Shown piece after piece: positions 8,188 to 17,166 of a DNA stretch of 64,000 bases; positions within the stretch are counted from its first letter, which is position 1; each line of letters opens with the position of its first letter. Location: contig NZ_JOIY01000020.1 of NCBI RefSeq assembly GCF_000720185.1, positions 62,001 to 126,000 on the forward strand. The letters run 5' to 3'. The notes under the pieces were generated by a model. That model made no database searches and was not told the origin of the DNA. It saw only the letters and a list, made by a program, of their open reading frames with translations. Source of the stretch: Streptomyces sp. NRRL S-340 (GTDB taxonomy: Bacteria; Actinomycetota; Actinomycetes; Streptomycetales; Streptomycetaceae). A program made the position numbers and the translations under genes.

Positions 8188-8688
8188 GTGCTCGACATCG
8201 GCTACGCCCTCTCCAACCGCTTCCCCGACCCCCCGCAGACGGACTACCGCCGGGCGGACGTGCGCACCCTGCGCCACGACCTGTTCTGCGGCGACGTCTA
8301 TCTGGCGGACACCCGGTCGGACCGGGAGCTGGCCACGGCCTGGGGCTGGGTGCCGGTGCTCGACTTCGCGTGGGCCCTGTGCGACATCGTGGAAGAGGTG
8401 GACCGGGACCCGGCCGGTTCCCGGGCGGCGCGCCCCCAGCGGGCCGAACTGGACTTCACCGAGTCCACCGACCGCATGCTCTTCGAGCGCCGCTTCGGCT
8501 GGGTGGACATCGAGGCCGACTGGATGCCGGCCGAGGAGCCCCCGCTGTCCTTCTCCCACACCGAACTGCGCCGGGAGGCACGCGACTTCCTGCACGACCT
8601 GATCGCCGACCTGTGCGACCTGCACGAGGACCTGGCGGAGAACCCCGCGCTGTGGACCCTCCAGGCCCGCTTCCCCCGCCTGCCCTGA
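8188..8688 (+). CDS. Conserved hypothetical protein (166 aa)
   Basis: GTG start only 40 bp from the divergent peptidase start. The protein is soluble and acidic, with many Asp/Glu and Trp residues. Notable segments are FCGDVYLADTRSDRELATAWGWVPVLDF, FGWVDIEADWMPAEEPPLSFSHTELRREARDFLHDLI and DLCDLHEDLAENP. I recognise no catalytic motif and no named family. Codon bias and the clean frame support a real gene. Its divergent pairing with the peptidase gene suggests shared control but nothing about function. Confidence 0.7.
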   Translation: MLDIGYALSNRFPDPPQTDYRRADVRTLRHDLFCGDVYLADTRSDRELATAWGWVPVLDFAWALCDIVEEVDRDPAGSRAARPQRAELDFTESTDRMLFERRFGWVDIEADWMPAEEPPLSFSHTELRREARDFLHDLIADLCDLHEDLAENPALWTLQARFPRLP

Positions 8689-8892
8689 CCCCGTCCGCCG
8701 GGCCACGGTGTCGCCGTCCCCGCCGGTGCGACCGCCCGGCCGGCGCACCCCCGCCGTTGTGAGCGCCCGGCCGGCAGGCCCATGGCCGGTGTGACCGCCC
8801 GGGCGCCGCGCCCCCCGACCGCGCGCCCCCGCCCGCCGCCGGACCCCTGCCCGGCGCGCCGCCGTCCGGCACCGCGCCCCGCGCCCCGCCCC

Positions 8893-9594
8893 TCAGTCCT
8901 CCACCCTCACCCCCAGTTCCGCCGCCAGCACCGGCGCCAGGTCGAGCAGCTGCCCCGTGCTGATCACCGCCCCCGCCAGCCGGTCCACGCCCCGCGCGAT
9001 CTCCAGACGGGCGGCCCCGCGCAGGTCGACGTCGGTGAGCGCCGCCCCGCCGAAGTCGACGCCCGTGAGCACGCAGTCCACGAACTCGACCCGCTCCAGC
9101 CGGGCTCCCCCGAAGTCCGGCTCGACCAGGACGCAGCCCTCGAAGACCACGTCCCGCAGCCTGGCCTTGCGCAGGTTCAGGTAGTCGATCTTGCCGCCGC
9201 GGATGCGCACCCGCTCCAGCACCGCGCCGTGCGACTGCACCCCGCCCAGCCGGGCGTCGGTCAGCTCGACGTCGCGCAGCGTCGCCTCGGCGAGGTCCGT
9301 ACCGACGCCCCGTACGCCGGTGAGGACCGTGTCGAACAGGCGCGCGCGGCGCAGCGACGCGTCGTCCAGGACGCAGCCGCGCAGCGCGCAGTCCATGAAC
9401 CGGGCGCCCGCGCCGTCCTGCCCGGCGAAGTCGGTCTCCCGGAACTCCAGCCCGTCGTAGTCGCCGTCCGGGACCAGACCGGCGCCTTCGTACGCCTCCA
9501 GCGCGGGCAGCCGCACCTCGGGCCGCCGCGCCGCCTTCACCCGCCCCCGGCCGCCGCCCGCGCCGCCGGTGCCGTCCGCCGCTCTCCTCGCCAT
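8893..9594 (-). CDS. Pentapeptide-repeat protein
   Basis: 233 aa from the ATG at 9594. After a basic Gly/Arg leader (about 25 residues), the body is a run of A(D/N)LXX-type pentapeptides, for example FMDCALRGCVLDDASLRRARLFD and LRDVVFEGCVLVEPDFGGARLERVEFVDC. These predict a right-handed quadrilateral beta-helix. Such proteins can mimic DNA and protect gyrase (Qnr/MfpA type), but most Streptomyces members have no known role. The start is chosen at the residue before the repeat-containing region; the frame is open much further upstream. Confidence 0.85.
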   Translation of the reverse strand: MARRAADGTGGAGGGRGRVKAARRPEVRLPALEAYEGAGLVPDGDYDGLEFRETDFAGQDGAGARFMDCALRGCVLDDASLRRARLFDTVLTGVRGVGTDLAEATLRDVELTDARLGGVQSHGAVLERVRIRGGKIDYLNLRKARLRDVVFEGCVLVEPDFGGARLERVEFVDCVLTGVDFGGAALTDVDLRGAARLEIARGVDRLAGAVISTGQLLDLAPVLAAELGVRVED

Positions 9595-9943
9595 GCCCCC
9601 ATCGTGCACCCCGCCACCGACAGCGCCCGGCGCACCCCGCCCGGCCGCGCGGACACCGGCGATGTCACACACCGCGGCCCTCGGACGGCCGTACCCGAAG
9701 CCGGGCCCGCTGTCCGCCGCGTTCGTGCGGGAGCGGCTGCGGCGGGCCGCCGAGCTGCCGCCCGGGACGCACCGCCCGCGCGGCGCCCGGCCCCGCCCGG
9801 CCCGGCCGGGCACCCCCGCCTCCCGTGCCCCGGACCGGGGAGCCCGCCCCACGGCCAGTTCCACGGGACTCCGGGATGCGGCATGTGCCGATTCATGCTG
9901 TTCTGGCGGGATGAGTATCACCCGAAAAGGTGAATCCTCCGTC
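9595..9943. other. Divergent intergenic region, pentapeptide gene / exporter gene
   Basis: Mostly C-rich low-complexity DNA with no convincing gene. Near the exporter end is GGCATGTGCC, a 10-bp palindrome (about 9881), and AAAAGGTGA, the probable ribosome-binding site for the ATG at 9944. An in-frame ATG at 9911 would add 11 residues. Confidence 0.4.
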
Positions 9944-11452
9944 ATGCACCGGCACCCCCGTCCCCGGCACCAGCCCCGCCACGCGCGCCCCTCGGACGCG
10001 CACCGCTGGTGGGCGCTGGTGGTGATCGCCATCGCGCAGCTGATGGTGGTGCTGGACGCGACCATCGTGAACATCGCCCTGCCCTCCGCCCAGCGCGACC
10101 TGCACATGTCGGACGCCAACCGCCAGTGGGTGATCACCGCCTACACCCTCGCGTTCGGCGGCCTGCTCCTGCTGGGCGGGCGCATCGCCGACCTGGCCGG
10201 GCGCAAACGCACGTTCGTCATCGGGCTCGTCGGCTTCGCCGCCGCCTCCGCGTTCGGCGGCGCGGCCACGTCCTCGGGCCTGCTCTTCGGCGCGCGGGCC
10301 CTGCAGGGCGCCTTCGCCGCCGTCCTGGCGCCCTCCGCGCTCTCCCTGCTGACCACGGCCTTCACCGATCCGCGCGAGCGCGGAAAGGCGTTCGGGATCT
10401 ACGGCGCGCTCGCGGGCAGCGGCTCGGCGATCGGTTTCATCCTCGGCGGCCTGCTGACCGAGTACCTGGACTGGCGCTGGTGCCTGTACGTCAACGTGCC
10501 CATCGCCGTCGTCGCCGTGCTCGGCGCCTTCGCGCTGCTGCACGAGCGGCCGGGGCACGCCGGTGCCCGGCTGGACGTGCCGGGCGCGGTGCTGGGCTGC
10601 GGCGGTCTGGTGGCCGTCGTCTACGGCTTCAGCGAGGCGCAGCCGCGCGGCTGGACGGACGCGCTGGTGCTGGCCCTGTTCGCGGCGGGCGCGGCGATGC
10701 TGGCGGCGTTCGTGTGGTGGCAGACGAGGGCCCCGGTGCCGCTGCTGCCCCTGCACGTCCTGCGTGAGCGCAACCGGGCCGGCTGCTTCCTGACCATGCT
10801 GCTGGCGGTGATCGGCATGTTCGGGCTGTTCCTCTTCATGACCTACTACCTGCAGGAGATCCTCGGCTACTCACCGCTGCGGACCGGGCTCGCCTTCCTG
10901 CCGCTGACCGCCGCGATCGTCGTCGGCTCCACCCAGATCTCGGCCCGGCTGCTGCACCACGTGGCGCCCCGCGCGCTCATGGTCCCGGGGATGCTGCTGG
11001 CGGCGGGCGGTCTGCTGCTGCTGACCCGGCTCACGGTCGCCTCGCGGTACACCACCGAGGTGCTGCCCGCGCTGCTGCTGATGGGCCTCGGCATGGGCCT
11101 GACCTTCATGCCGGTGTTCGCCACCGCCACCGCGGGCGTCGCCGCGCGGGACGCGGGCGTGACCTCGGCGACCGTGAACACCGCGCAGCAGGTGGGCGGT
11201 TCGATCGGCACCGCGCTGCTCAACACGGTCGCCATTTCCAGCAGCACCGCGTACATCACCGCGCACCTGCGTGCTCCGGCGGACCGGGCCCGGGTGGTCC
11301 CGGAGGGCGTCGTGCACGGCTACACGGTCGCGATCTGGTGGGCCGCGGCCGTCATGCTCCTGGCCGGGCTGGCCGCCGGCCTGATGGTGACGGCCCGCGC
11401 GCCCAAGCACACCGCGGCCGGGAAGGCGGTACCGGAGTCGGTGGTCCCATGA
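9944..11452 (+). CDS. DHA2-family MFS drug exporter (14-TM, EmrB/QacA type)
   Basis: 502 aa from the ATG at 9944. TM1 carries LMVVLDATIVNIALPS, the DHA2 family signature, and the loop 2-3 motif A appears as GGRIADLAGRKRTFVIG. Motif C-like GSGSAIGFILGGLLTEYLDWRW follows. The length and hydrophobic pattern fit 14 membrane helices. It is a proton-driven exporter, probably of drugs or secondary metabolites. No TetR/MarR regulator is adjacent. ATG 9911 is an alternative start. Transcription converges on the oxidoreductase gene, with a strong hairpin between them. Confidence 0.88.
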   Translation: MHRHPRPRHQPRHARPSDAHRWWALVVIAIAQLMVVLDATIVNIALPSAQRDLHMSDANRQWVITAYTLAFGGLLLLGGRIADLAGRKRTFVIGLVGFAAASAFGGAATSSGLLFGARALQGAFAAVLAPSALSLLTTAFTDPRERGKAFGIYGALAGSGSAIGFILGGLLTEYLDWRWCLYVNVPIAVVAVLGAFALLHERPGHAGARLDVPGAVLGCGGLVAVVYGFSEAQPRGWTDALVLALFAAGAAMLAAFVWWQTRAPVPLLPLHVLRERNRAGCFLTMLLAVIGMFGLFLFMTYYLQEILGYSPLRTGLAFLPLTAAIVVGSTQISARLLHHVAPRALMVPGMLLAAGGLLLLTRLTVASRYTTEVLPALLLMGLGMGLTFMPVFATATAGVAARDAGVTSATVNTAQQVGGSIGTALLNTVAISSSTAYITAHLRAPADRARVVPEGVVHGYTVAIWWAAAVMLLAGLAAGLMVTARAPKHTAAGKAVPESVVP

Positions 11453-11467
11453 ACCCGCGAGGGGCAG

Positions 11468-11499
11468 GGAGGGTTCCGAGTTCGCACCCGGAACCCTCC
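11468..11499. terminator. Bidirectional hairpin between convergent genes
   Basis: Perfect 11-bp stem (GGAGGGTTCCG with complement) and a 10-nt loop, 16 nt after the exporter stop. It can also serve the leftward oxidoreductase transcript. Confidence 0.75.
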
Positions 11500-11594
11500 T
11501 CCTGCGCACGCTCGCGGGACGGGGGCGTGCCCGCGAGGTGCGTGCCCGGCGTGCCCGCGAGGAGGTGCGGCGCGGGGCCCGGGGCGGGTGCCCC

Positions 11595-13031
11595 TCAGTG
11601 GCGTCCCGCCACCCGGTCCGCGAGGCGGGCCAGCCGGGAGGAGCGGGCGCTGTGGGTGAGGGTCTCGCGGCGGTCCGCCGTGCGGTAGGTGGCGTACATG
11701 CCCTGCACGCCCAGCCAGCGCAGCGGTTCCGGTTCCCACCTGCGGACCTTGTGCCCGACCCAGGGCAGTGCGGTGAGCGCGGTCGCGCCCGCCGCGCCGG
11801 AGTCGAGCCGGACCAGGTCGGTCAGGGTGCGGGCGGCCAGGTTGGTGGTGGCGACGCCCGAGCCGACGTAGCCGCCCGCCCAGCCGAGGCCGCCGGCGCG
11901 GTCCAGGGTGACGGTCGCGCACCAGTCGCGCGGTACGCCGAGGACACCGGACCAGGCGTGCGTGATCCGCAGCCCGGCCAGCGAGGGGAAGAAGCCGACG
12001 AGGATGTCGCGCAGGTCGCGGACGGTCTCCCGCTGGGTGCGGCCGTCGTTGTCGGTGCGCGAGCCGAAGCGGTACGGCACTCCGCGGCCGCCGAGCGCGA
12101 TGCGGCCGTCGGCGGTGCGCTGGGCGTACATGTAGGCGTGCGCCATGTCACCGAGGGTCTCGCGGCCGTCCCAGCCGAGCGCCGCCCACTGCGCCTCGCT
12201 CAGCGGCTCGGTGGCGATCATCGAGGAGTTCATCGGCAGCCAGGTGCGCCGCTGGCCCTTGAGGGAGGCGGTGAAGCCCTCGGTGCAGCGCAGCACGTAG
12301 GGGGCGCGGACGGTGCCGTATGGAGTGAGGGCGCGGCGGGGGCGGATCTCGGTGACCGGCGTCGCCTCGTGGATCGTCACGCCGAGCGCCTCCACCACCG
12401 CGGCCAGGCCCTTGACCAGCCTGGCCGGGTTCAGGCGGGCGCCGTGCGGGGTCCAGGTGGAGCCGACCGCGTCGGCGACCCGGATCCGCTCGGCCGTCCG
12501 CCGGGCCCCGTACAGCTCCCGGTCCTTCTCGCCGTAGGACAGTTCGTGCTCGTGGAAGGCCTTCAGGCGGGCCAGCTGGGCGGGGGTGCGGGCGACCTCC
12601 AGGACGCCGCCCTTGTGGATGTCGGCCGCGATGCCCTCCTCGGCGGCGACGCGGATCACCTCGTCCACGGTGTCGTTCATCGCCCGCTGGAGCCGTACGG
12701 CGGCCTCGTGGCCGTGCAGTGCCGCGTACCGGTCGCGGCCGGCGACGCCGTTGTAGAGCCAGCCGCCGTTGCGCCCGGAGGCCCCGTAGCCGCAGAACTT
12801 CTGCTCCAGCACGGTGATCCGCAGGGACGGCTCGGCCTTCTTCAGGTAGTACGCCGTCCACAGTCCCGTGTAGCCGCCGCCGACGATCACCACGTCGGCG
12901 CTCGCGTCCCCGGTCAGCGGCTCGCGCACGGCGGGGATGCCGTCGTCCGCGAACCAGAAGGAGATGCCGCCGTTCACGACGCCGCCGTTGCCTGTGCCGC
13001 CGCCCGCGGCATTCCTCGCCGAGCTGCTCAT
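11595..13031 (-). CDS. FAD-dependent amine/amino-acid oxidoreductase (DAO family)
   Basis: 478 aa. The FAD dinucleotide-binding motif is VVIVGGGYTGLWTAYYL (about 48-64), followed by VLEQKFCGYGASGRNGGWL, which marks the gamma-glutamylputrescine-oxidase-like (PuuB/OrdL) branch of DAO. The C-terminal FAD contact AGGYVGSGVATTNLA is intact. It probably oxidises an amine or N-modified amino acid, giving an aldehyde or imine and H2O2. No puu genes are adjacent. It lies 9 bp downstream of nothing co-directional but only 9 bp upstream of the rhomboid-like gene's stop, so the two leftward genes are likely co-transcribed. Confidence 0.85.
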   Translation of the reverse strand: MSSSARNAAGGGTGNGGVVNGGISFWFADDGIPAVREPLTGDASADVVIVGGGYTGLWTAYYLKKAEPSLRITVLEQKFCGYGASGRNGGWLYNGVAGRDRYAALHGHEAAVRLQRAMNDTVDEVIRVAAEEGIAADIHKGGVLEVARTPAQLARLKAFHEHELSYGEKDRELYGARRTAERIRVADAVGSTWTPHGARLNPARLVKGLAAVVEALGVTIHEATPVTEIRPRRALTPYGTVRAPYVLRCTEGFTASLKGQRRTWLPMNSSMIATEPLSEAQWAALGWDGRETLGDMAHAYMYAQRTADGRIALGGRGVPYRFGSRTDNDGRTQRETVRDLRDILVGFFPSLAGLRITHAWSGVLGVPRDWCATVTLDRAGGLGWAGGYVGSGVATTNLAARTLTDLVRLDSGAAGATALTALPWVGHKVRRWEPEPLRWLGVQGMYATYRTADRRETLTHSARSSRLARLADRVAGRH

Positions 13032-13040
13032 GGCCGGACG

Positions 13041-13706
13041 TTAACGCCTGGTGGGTGCCGGTGTCTCCTTCGGATTCCGTGCTTTTCGGGCGCCCCTGGC
13101 CAGCGGCCGGCACCCCAGGCCGATCAGCACGGCGGTGAAATGCCCGAGATCGGTGAAGGTGCGCCCGGCCAGCAGCGGCACCCCGAAGAAGACGAGCACG
13201 GCGGCGGCGTACGGATACCGCCAGGGCCTGCGGATCCGGTAGGTCAGCACGCCCACCACCCCGGCGAGCGCGTAACTGACGCCCACGTCCAGGGTGTCGA
13301 CCGCCGACGCGGGTGCCACCTGGCGGCTGATCGCCCACAGCAGCGCGCCCTCGCTGATCAGCGTGGCCAGCACGTGCGCGGCCACGCACACCAGCAGCCA
13401 GCGCAGGGTGCCCAGCCAGCGCTCGGCCTGCGCGTGGAAGAGCGAGTAGAGGGCGGCGTAGGGCAGCCAGCGCCCGCTCGGGATCCACATCGCGCTGGCG
13501 AACAGCACCCGCACCGGGTTGTCCGACAGCTCGTGGATGTTCGTCGACCGCTGCCGCAGGAAGTCCTCCTCGAAATCCGGCGACATGCGGTGCAGGGCGA
13601 CGGTGGTGACGAACAGGACCAGCAGCCAGACGTACGTCCCAGGGGCGGCGCGCACGTACGCCGCCACCGCTCCGAGTCCGCGCCGAAACCGGATGACCCC
13701 GCTCAC
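13041..13706 (-). CDS. Rhomboid-like integral membrane protein
   Basis: 221 aa from the GTG at 13706. About six hydrophobic helices are visible. A GxSx motif (GVSY, Ser144) and a later His189 in DLGHFTAVLIGLG occupy the positions of the rhomboid Ser-His dyad, so it may be an active intramembrane protease. An amphipathic stretch between helices 1 and 2 (DFEEDFLRQRSTNIHELSDNP) is typical of this actinobacterial rhomboid-like family. The C-terminus is basic. Its stop lies 9 bp before the oxidoreductase start. Substrates are unknown. Confidence 0.75.
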   Translation of the reverse strand: MSGVIRFRRGLGAVAAYVRAAPGTYVWLLVLFVTTVALHRMSPDFEEDFLRQRSTNIHELSDNPVRVLFASAMWIPSGRWLPYAALYSLFHAQAERWLGTLRWLLVCVAAHVLATLISEGALLWAISRQVAPASAVDTLDVGVSYALAGVVGVLTYRIRRPWRYPYAAAVLVFFGVPLLAGRTFTDLGHFTAVLIGLGCRPLARGARKARNPKETPAPTRR

Positions 13707-13715
13707 ACCGGCCAG

Positions 13716-13728
13716 TATGGTCGGCCCG
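13716..13728 (+). promoter_or_regulatory. Leaderless promoter -10 box (TATGGT)
   Basis: TATGGT at 13716-13721 precedes the GTG at 13729 by 7 nt. It lies in the 22-bp gap from the divergent rhomboid-like gene. Confidence 0.45.
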
Positions 13729-14637
13729 GTGATCGAGGTGCCCGCCGAGCTGGCCGCTGCGCAGGAGAAGTTCAACGGCGCGGCGGGCCGGGCCTTCGTC
13801 GCCGGGCTGCCCGAGCGGGCGGACCGCTTCCTCGCGCACTGGGACCTGCGCCTGGACGGCCCGCCGATGCACGGGGTGTGCGCGCTGGTCCTTCCGGTGG
13901 TACGGGCCGGGGGCGCCCCCTGCTCGCCGGAGTCCGGGGCAGGGACGCCGGCCGCGCTCAAGCTCCAGCCGCTGGACGAGGAGAGCGCGGGCGAGCCGGT
14001 CGCGCTGCGCGCCTGGGACGGCGAGGGGGCCGTACGGCTGCTGGAGCACGACGCACCCACCTGCACCCTGCTCCTCGAACGGCTGGACGAATCCCGGATG
14101 CTGTCGGCGCTGCCGGACAGCCGCGCGGCCGTCGAGGTGATCGGCGCGCTCCTCGCGCGGCTCACCTCCGTGGCCGCCCCGGCCGGGGTGCGGCGGCTGG
14201 GTGACATCGCGCAGGCGATGCTGGAGCGGGCGCCGTGGGCGCTGCCGCGCGTGCCGGACGCCGGCGACCGGCGGCTGCTCGCCGACTGCGCGGCGGCCGT
14301 GCGCGAGGTCGCCGGCGCCCCCGGTGACCGGCTGCTGCACTGGGACCTGCACTACGACAACGTGCTCGCCGCCGGCCGCGAGCCCTGGCTCGCCATCGAT
14401 CCCAAGCCGCTCGCCGGCGACCCCGGTTTCGACCTGATGCCCGCGCTCGGCAACCGCTACGACCCCGCCGAGACCCTGTGGCGCTTCGACGCGCTGACCG
14501 CGCGGCTCGGCCTGGACAGGGAGCGGGCGCGCGCCTGGACGCTCGGGCGGGTGCTCCAGAACTGCCTGTGGGAGATCGAGGACGGCCGGCCCCTGGACAC
14601 CGTGCAACTGGAGATCGGCCGGGCGCTGCGCGTCTGA
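13729..14637 (+). CDS. APH(6)/hydroxyurea phosphotransferase-family kinase
   Basis: 302 aa. The leaderless GTG at 13729 is preferred to the ATG at 13717, which lies inside the -10 box. The catalytic loop reads LLHWDLHYDNVL and the metal-binding segment WLAIDPKPLAGDPGFDL, the diagnostic DPK-P-L-GDP pattern of the APH_6_hur family. An ATP-site Lys is in AALKLQPLDEESAGEPVALRAW. Relatives phosphorylate streptomycin or hydroxyurea. Whether this one confers resistance is unknown. Nearby exporter and oxidoreductase genes do not form an obvious cluster with it. Confidence 0.85.
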   Translation: MIEVPAELAAAQEKFNGAAGRAFVAGLPERADRFLAHWDLRLDGPPMHGVCALVLPVVRAGGAPCSPESGAGTPAALKLQPLDEESAGEPVALRAWDGEGAVRLLEHDAPTCTLLLERLDESRMLSALPDSRAAVEVIGALLARLTSVAAPAGVRRLGDIAQAMLERAPWALPRVPDAGDRRLLADCAAAVREVAGAPGDRLLHWDLHYDNVLAAGREPWLAIDPKPLAGDPGFDLMPALGNRYDPAETLWRFDALTARLGLDRERARAWTLGRVLQNCLWEIEDGRPLDTVQLEIGRALRV

Positions 14638-14852
14638 GAAGGGCGCCGGGGAACCGGTCGCGCCGCGCCCCGGGGACCGGGCGCCGGGACGAACGGGCGC
14701 CCCGCGCGCCTGGAGCGGGCGCCGGTCCGAGCGAGCCCCGCGCACCTGGAGCGGGCGCCGTGCGGGGTGGGTCCGCGGGCGCGGGGCGCCGCCGCGCGGG
14801 TGTGACACGCCGCCGGATGGCCCATCGGGCAGTCCAGCGGGTCATCAGGTCA

Positions 14853-14865
14853 TAGCGTACAGAAT
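14853..14865 (+). promoter_or_regulatory. Leaderless promoter -10 box (TAGCGT)
   Basis: TAGCGT at 14853-14858 is 7 nt before the ATG at 14866. Confidence 0.5.
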
Positions 14866-15924
14866 ATGACGAAACGCCACATCTCCCTGCTGGTATGCGC
14901 CACGGCACTCGTCGGCTCCGGCGTGGCCGCCGCCGCGCCGGTCTCGGTGCCGGCGACGCACCTGGTCCACCCCGGGGAATCGATCCAGAAGGCGGTGGAC
15001 GCCGCGCAGCCCGGTGACACCGTGCTGGTGATGCCCGGCACCTACCACCAGAGCGTCAAGATCACGACGCCCGGCCTGACCCTGCGCGGCACCGGCCGCT
15101 CCACCGTCCTGAAGCCGGCCACGAAGGCCACGGACGACTGCGGCAAGCGCGGCAACGGCATCTGCGTGGCGGGCACCAAGTCCAAGCGCCTCGTGGGTGT
15201 CACCGTCTCCCACCTGATCCTGACCGGCTACTCCCGCGCCGGCCTCGTCTCGGTGGGCGCCGACGGACTGACCGTCCGGCACGTGACCTCCGACAGGAAC
15301 GGCGTCTGGGGCTTCGCCGAGGAACGCTCCGAACACAGCACCTACGAGCGCGACATCGCCCGGGACAACGGTGACGCGGGCATCTTCCTCGCCAACACCA
15401 TCACCGCCGAACAGGGCGCCGCCGACTCCAAGGAGACGCTGGTCGCGCACAACCTGCTGGCGGGCAACCGGATCGGGGTCACCGTCCGCCGGCTGCGCAA
15501 CCTCACCGTCGCCGCCAACGAGGTCACCGGCAACTGCGCGGGCGTCTTCGTCGTCGGCGACGAGAACAAGCCGAAGGCCGGCGCGCTGACCGTGCGCGAC
15601 AACCGCGTCCTGCGGAACAACAAGTACTGCGCCAAGACCGACCGGCTGCCCTTCCTGCAGGGCTCCGGCATCGTCCTGACCGGCGCCGAGAAGAGCGAGG
15701 TCACCGGGAACCTGGTCACCGGGAACTCGGGCACGTCCCCGCTGTCCGGCGGCATCGTCCTGTTCAAGAGCTTCGTCGGCGCCACCAACGACGACAACCG
15801 GATCACCGGCAACTCGGTGACCGGCAACGCACCCGCCGACCTGGTCAACCAGGAGAGCACCAAGCGCGGCAACACCTTCGAGCGCAACTCCTGCCGGGCC
15901 TCCAGGCCCGCGGGGCTGTGCTGA
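14866..15924 (+). CDS. Secreted right-handed parallel beta-helix protein
   Basis: 352 aa with a clear Sec signal peptide ending near AAAA-PVSVPA (about residue 24). The mature part opens LVHPGESIQKAVDAAQPGDTVLV, the typical start of pectin-lyase-fold/NosD-like proteins. Repeated N-x-(I/V)-T-G-N rungs follow (LTVAANEVTGN, SEVTGNLVTGN, NRITGNSVTGN). There are six Cys, suggesting disulfides outside the cell. No obvious catalytic triad can be named, so it may be a polysaccharide-binding or -cleaving protein. It stops 83 bp before the pigment methyltransferase gene on the same strand. Confidence 0.8.
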   Translation: MTKRHISLLVCATALVGSGVAAAAPVSVPATHLVHPGESIQKAVDAAQPGDTVLVMPGTYHQSVKITTPGLTLRGTGRSTVLKPATKATDDCGKRGNGICVAGTKSKRLVGVTVSHLILTGYSRAGLVSVGADGLTVRHVTSDRNGVWGFAEERSEHSTYERDIARDNGDAGIFLANTITAEQGAADSKETLVAHNLLAGNRIGVTVRRLRNLTVAANEVTGNCAGVFVVGDENKPKAGALTVRDNRVLRNNKYCAKTDRLPFLQGSGIVLTGAEKSEVTGNLVTGNSGTSPLSGGIVLFKSFVGATNDDNRITGNSVTGNAPADLVNQESTKRGNTFERNSCRASRPAGLC

Positions 15925-16007
15925 ACCGCCGCACCGCGATCCCGCACCACCGCACCACCAACGCCACCAGCGCCACCAGCACACCCCCGATGGAAGGAAG
16001 GCGGCAC

Positions 16008-17036
16008 ATGACGACCGCTCAGACCGCCCCACCGCCGTCCATGCGGCTCAGGGAGCTCGTGTTCGGGGCGGCATGTGCCGCCGCCCTGCGCGCCGCGGCC
16101 CGCCTCGGCGTGGCCGACGCACTCGGCGAGACCCCCCTGACCGCCGAGGACCTCGCCGCAGCGGTGAAGACCGAACCCAAGCCGCTGGGCCGCCTGCTGC
16201 GGGCCCTGACCTGCTACGGCGTCTTCGAAGAGCGCCCCGACGGCACCTTCGCGCACACCGACATGTCCCGGCTGCTGCGCGAGGACGACCCGGGCAGCCT
16301 GCGCAACATCTCCCTGTGGTGCACCGAACCGTGGACCTGGGACGCCTGGCCGAAGCTCGACGAGGCCGTGCGCACCGGCCGCAACGTCGTCGAGGACCTC
16401 TACGGCAAGGAGTTCTTCGTCTACCTCAACGAGGACGCCCCCGAGTCGGCGGACGTCTTCAACCGGGCCATGACCACCTCCAGCAAGCAGTCCGCCCGCG
16501 ACGTCGCCGAACTCCTCGACCTGTCCGGCGCCGCCTCGGTCGCCGACATCGGCGGCGGCCAGGGCCATGTGGTGGCCAGCCTGCTGGAGAAGTACCCGCG
16601 CATGCACGGCACCCTGATGGACCTGCCGCGCGTCGTCGACAACGCCGACCCGCGGCTGCGCGAGGGCGGGGCGCTCGCGGACCGCGTGAGCATCGTGCCC
16701 GGCGACTGCCGCGAGGCCGTCCCGGTCCACGCCGACGTGTACATCATCAAGAACATCCTGGAGTGGGACGACGACTCCACCGCCCGCTGCCTGCGCAACG
16801 TCATGCGGGCCGGCGGCGCCAAGGCACGGGTCGTCGTCATCGAGAACCTCGTCGACGACACGCCCTCGATGCGGTTCAGCACCGCCATGGACCTGCTGCT
16901 GCTGCTCAACGTCGGCGGCGCCAAGCACACGACCAAGTCGATGGTGAGCCGCCTGGAGGCGGCCGGTCTGGTCATCGACGACATCAGCCCGGTCAACCCC
17001 TACCTGCACGCCTTCGACTGCACCGTCCCCGCCTGA
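16008..17036 (+). CDS. Class I O-methyltransferase of the spore-pigment locus
   Basis: 342 aa from the ATG at 16008 with GGAAGGAAGG upstream. An N-terminal dimerisation/winged-helix domain (RLRELVFGAACAAALRAAARLGVADAL) precedes a Rossmann domain with SAM motif VADIGGGQGHVVASLL and acidic loop LMDLPRVVD. A NILEWDDD…RVVVIENL region follows. It belongs to the plant-type/hydroxyneurosporene O-methyltransferases common in aromatic polyketide clusters. It probably methylates a phenolic OH of the pigment. S. coelicolor whiE, as I recall it, lacks this gene, whereas related sch/cur-type clusters may carry one. It is convergent with the cyclase gene. Confidence 0.85.
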   Translation: MTTAQTAPPPSMRLRELVFGAACAAALRAAARLGVADALGETPLTAEDLAAAVKTEPKPLGRLLRALTCYGVFEERPDGTFAHTDMSRLLREDDPGSLRNISLWCTEPWTWDAWPKLDEAVRTGRNVVEDLYGKEFFVYLNEDAPESADVFNRAMTTSSKQSARDVAELLDLSGAASVADIGGGQGHVVASLLEKYPRMHGTLMDLPRVVDNADPRLREGGALADRVSIVPGDCREAVPVHADVYIIKNILEWDDDSTARCLRNVMRAGGAKARVVVIENLVDDTPSMRFSTAMDLLLLLNVGGAKHTTKSMVSRLEAAGLVIDDISPVNPYLHAFDCTVPA

Positions 17037-17058
17037 CCCGCCCGGCACCCCTGCGACG

Positions 17059-17098
17059 ACGGCCGCCGGGCCCGCGACCTCGCGGGCTCGGCGGCCGT
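17059..17098. terminator. Bidirectional hairpin between methyltransferase and cyclase genes
   Basis: 18-bp stem (one G-U pair) with a 4-nt loop, beginning ACGGCCGCCGG, located between the two convergent stops. Confidence 0.75.
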
Positions 17099-17166
17099 TG
17101 TCCGTCCGTCGCACGGCGTCCCCGTACGGCCTCCCGTACGACACTCCTGGTGTCGTCCCGGCCGCG

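Noticed and set aside
11538..14204. Very long plus-strand ORF (888 codons) across oxidoreductase, rhomboid-like and kinase genes
   Set aside because: It spans three well-supported genes in the wrong frames and shows no domain.
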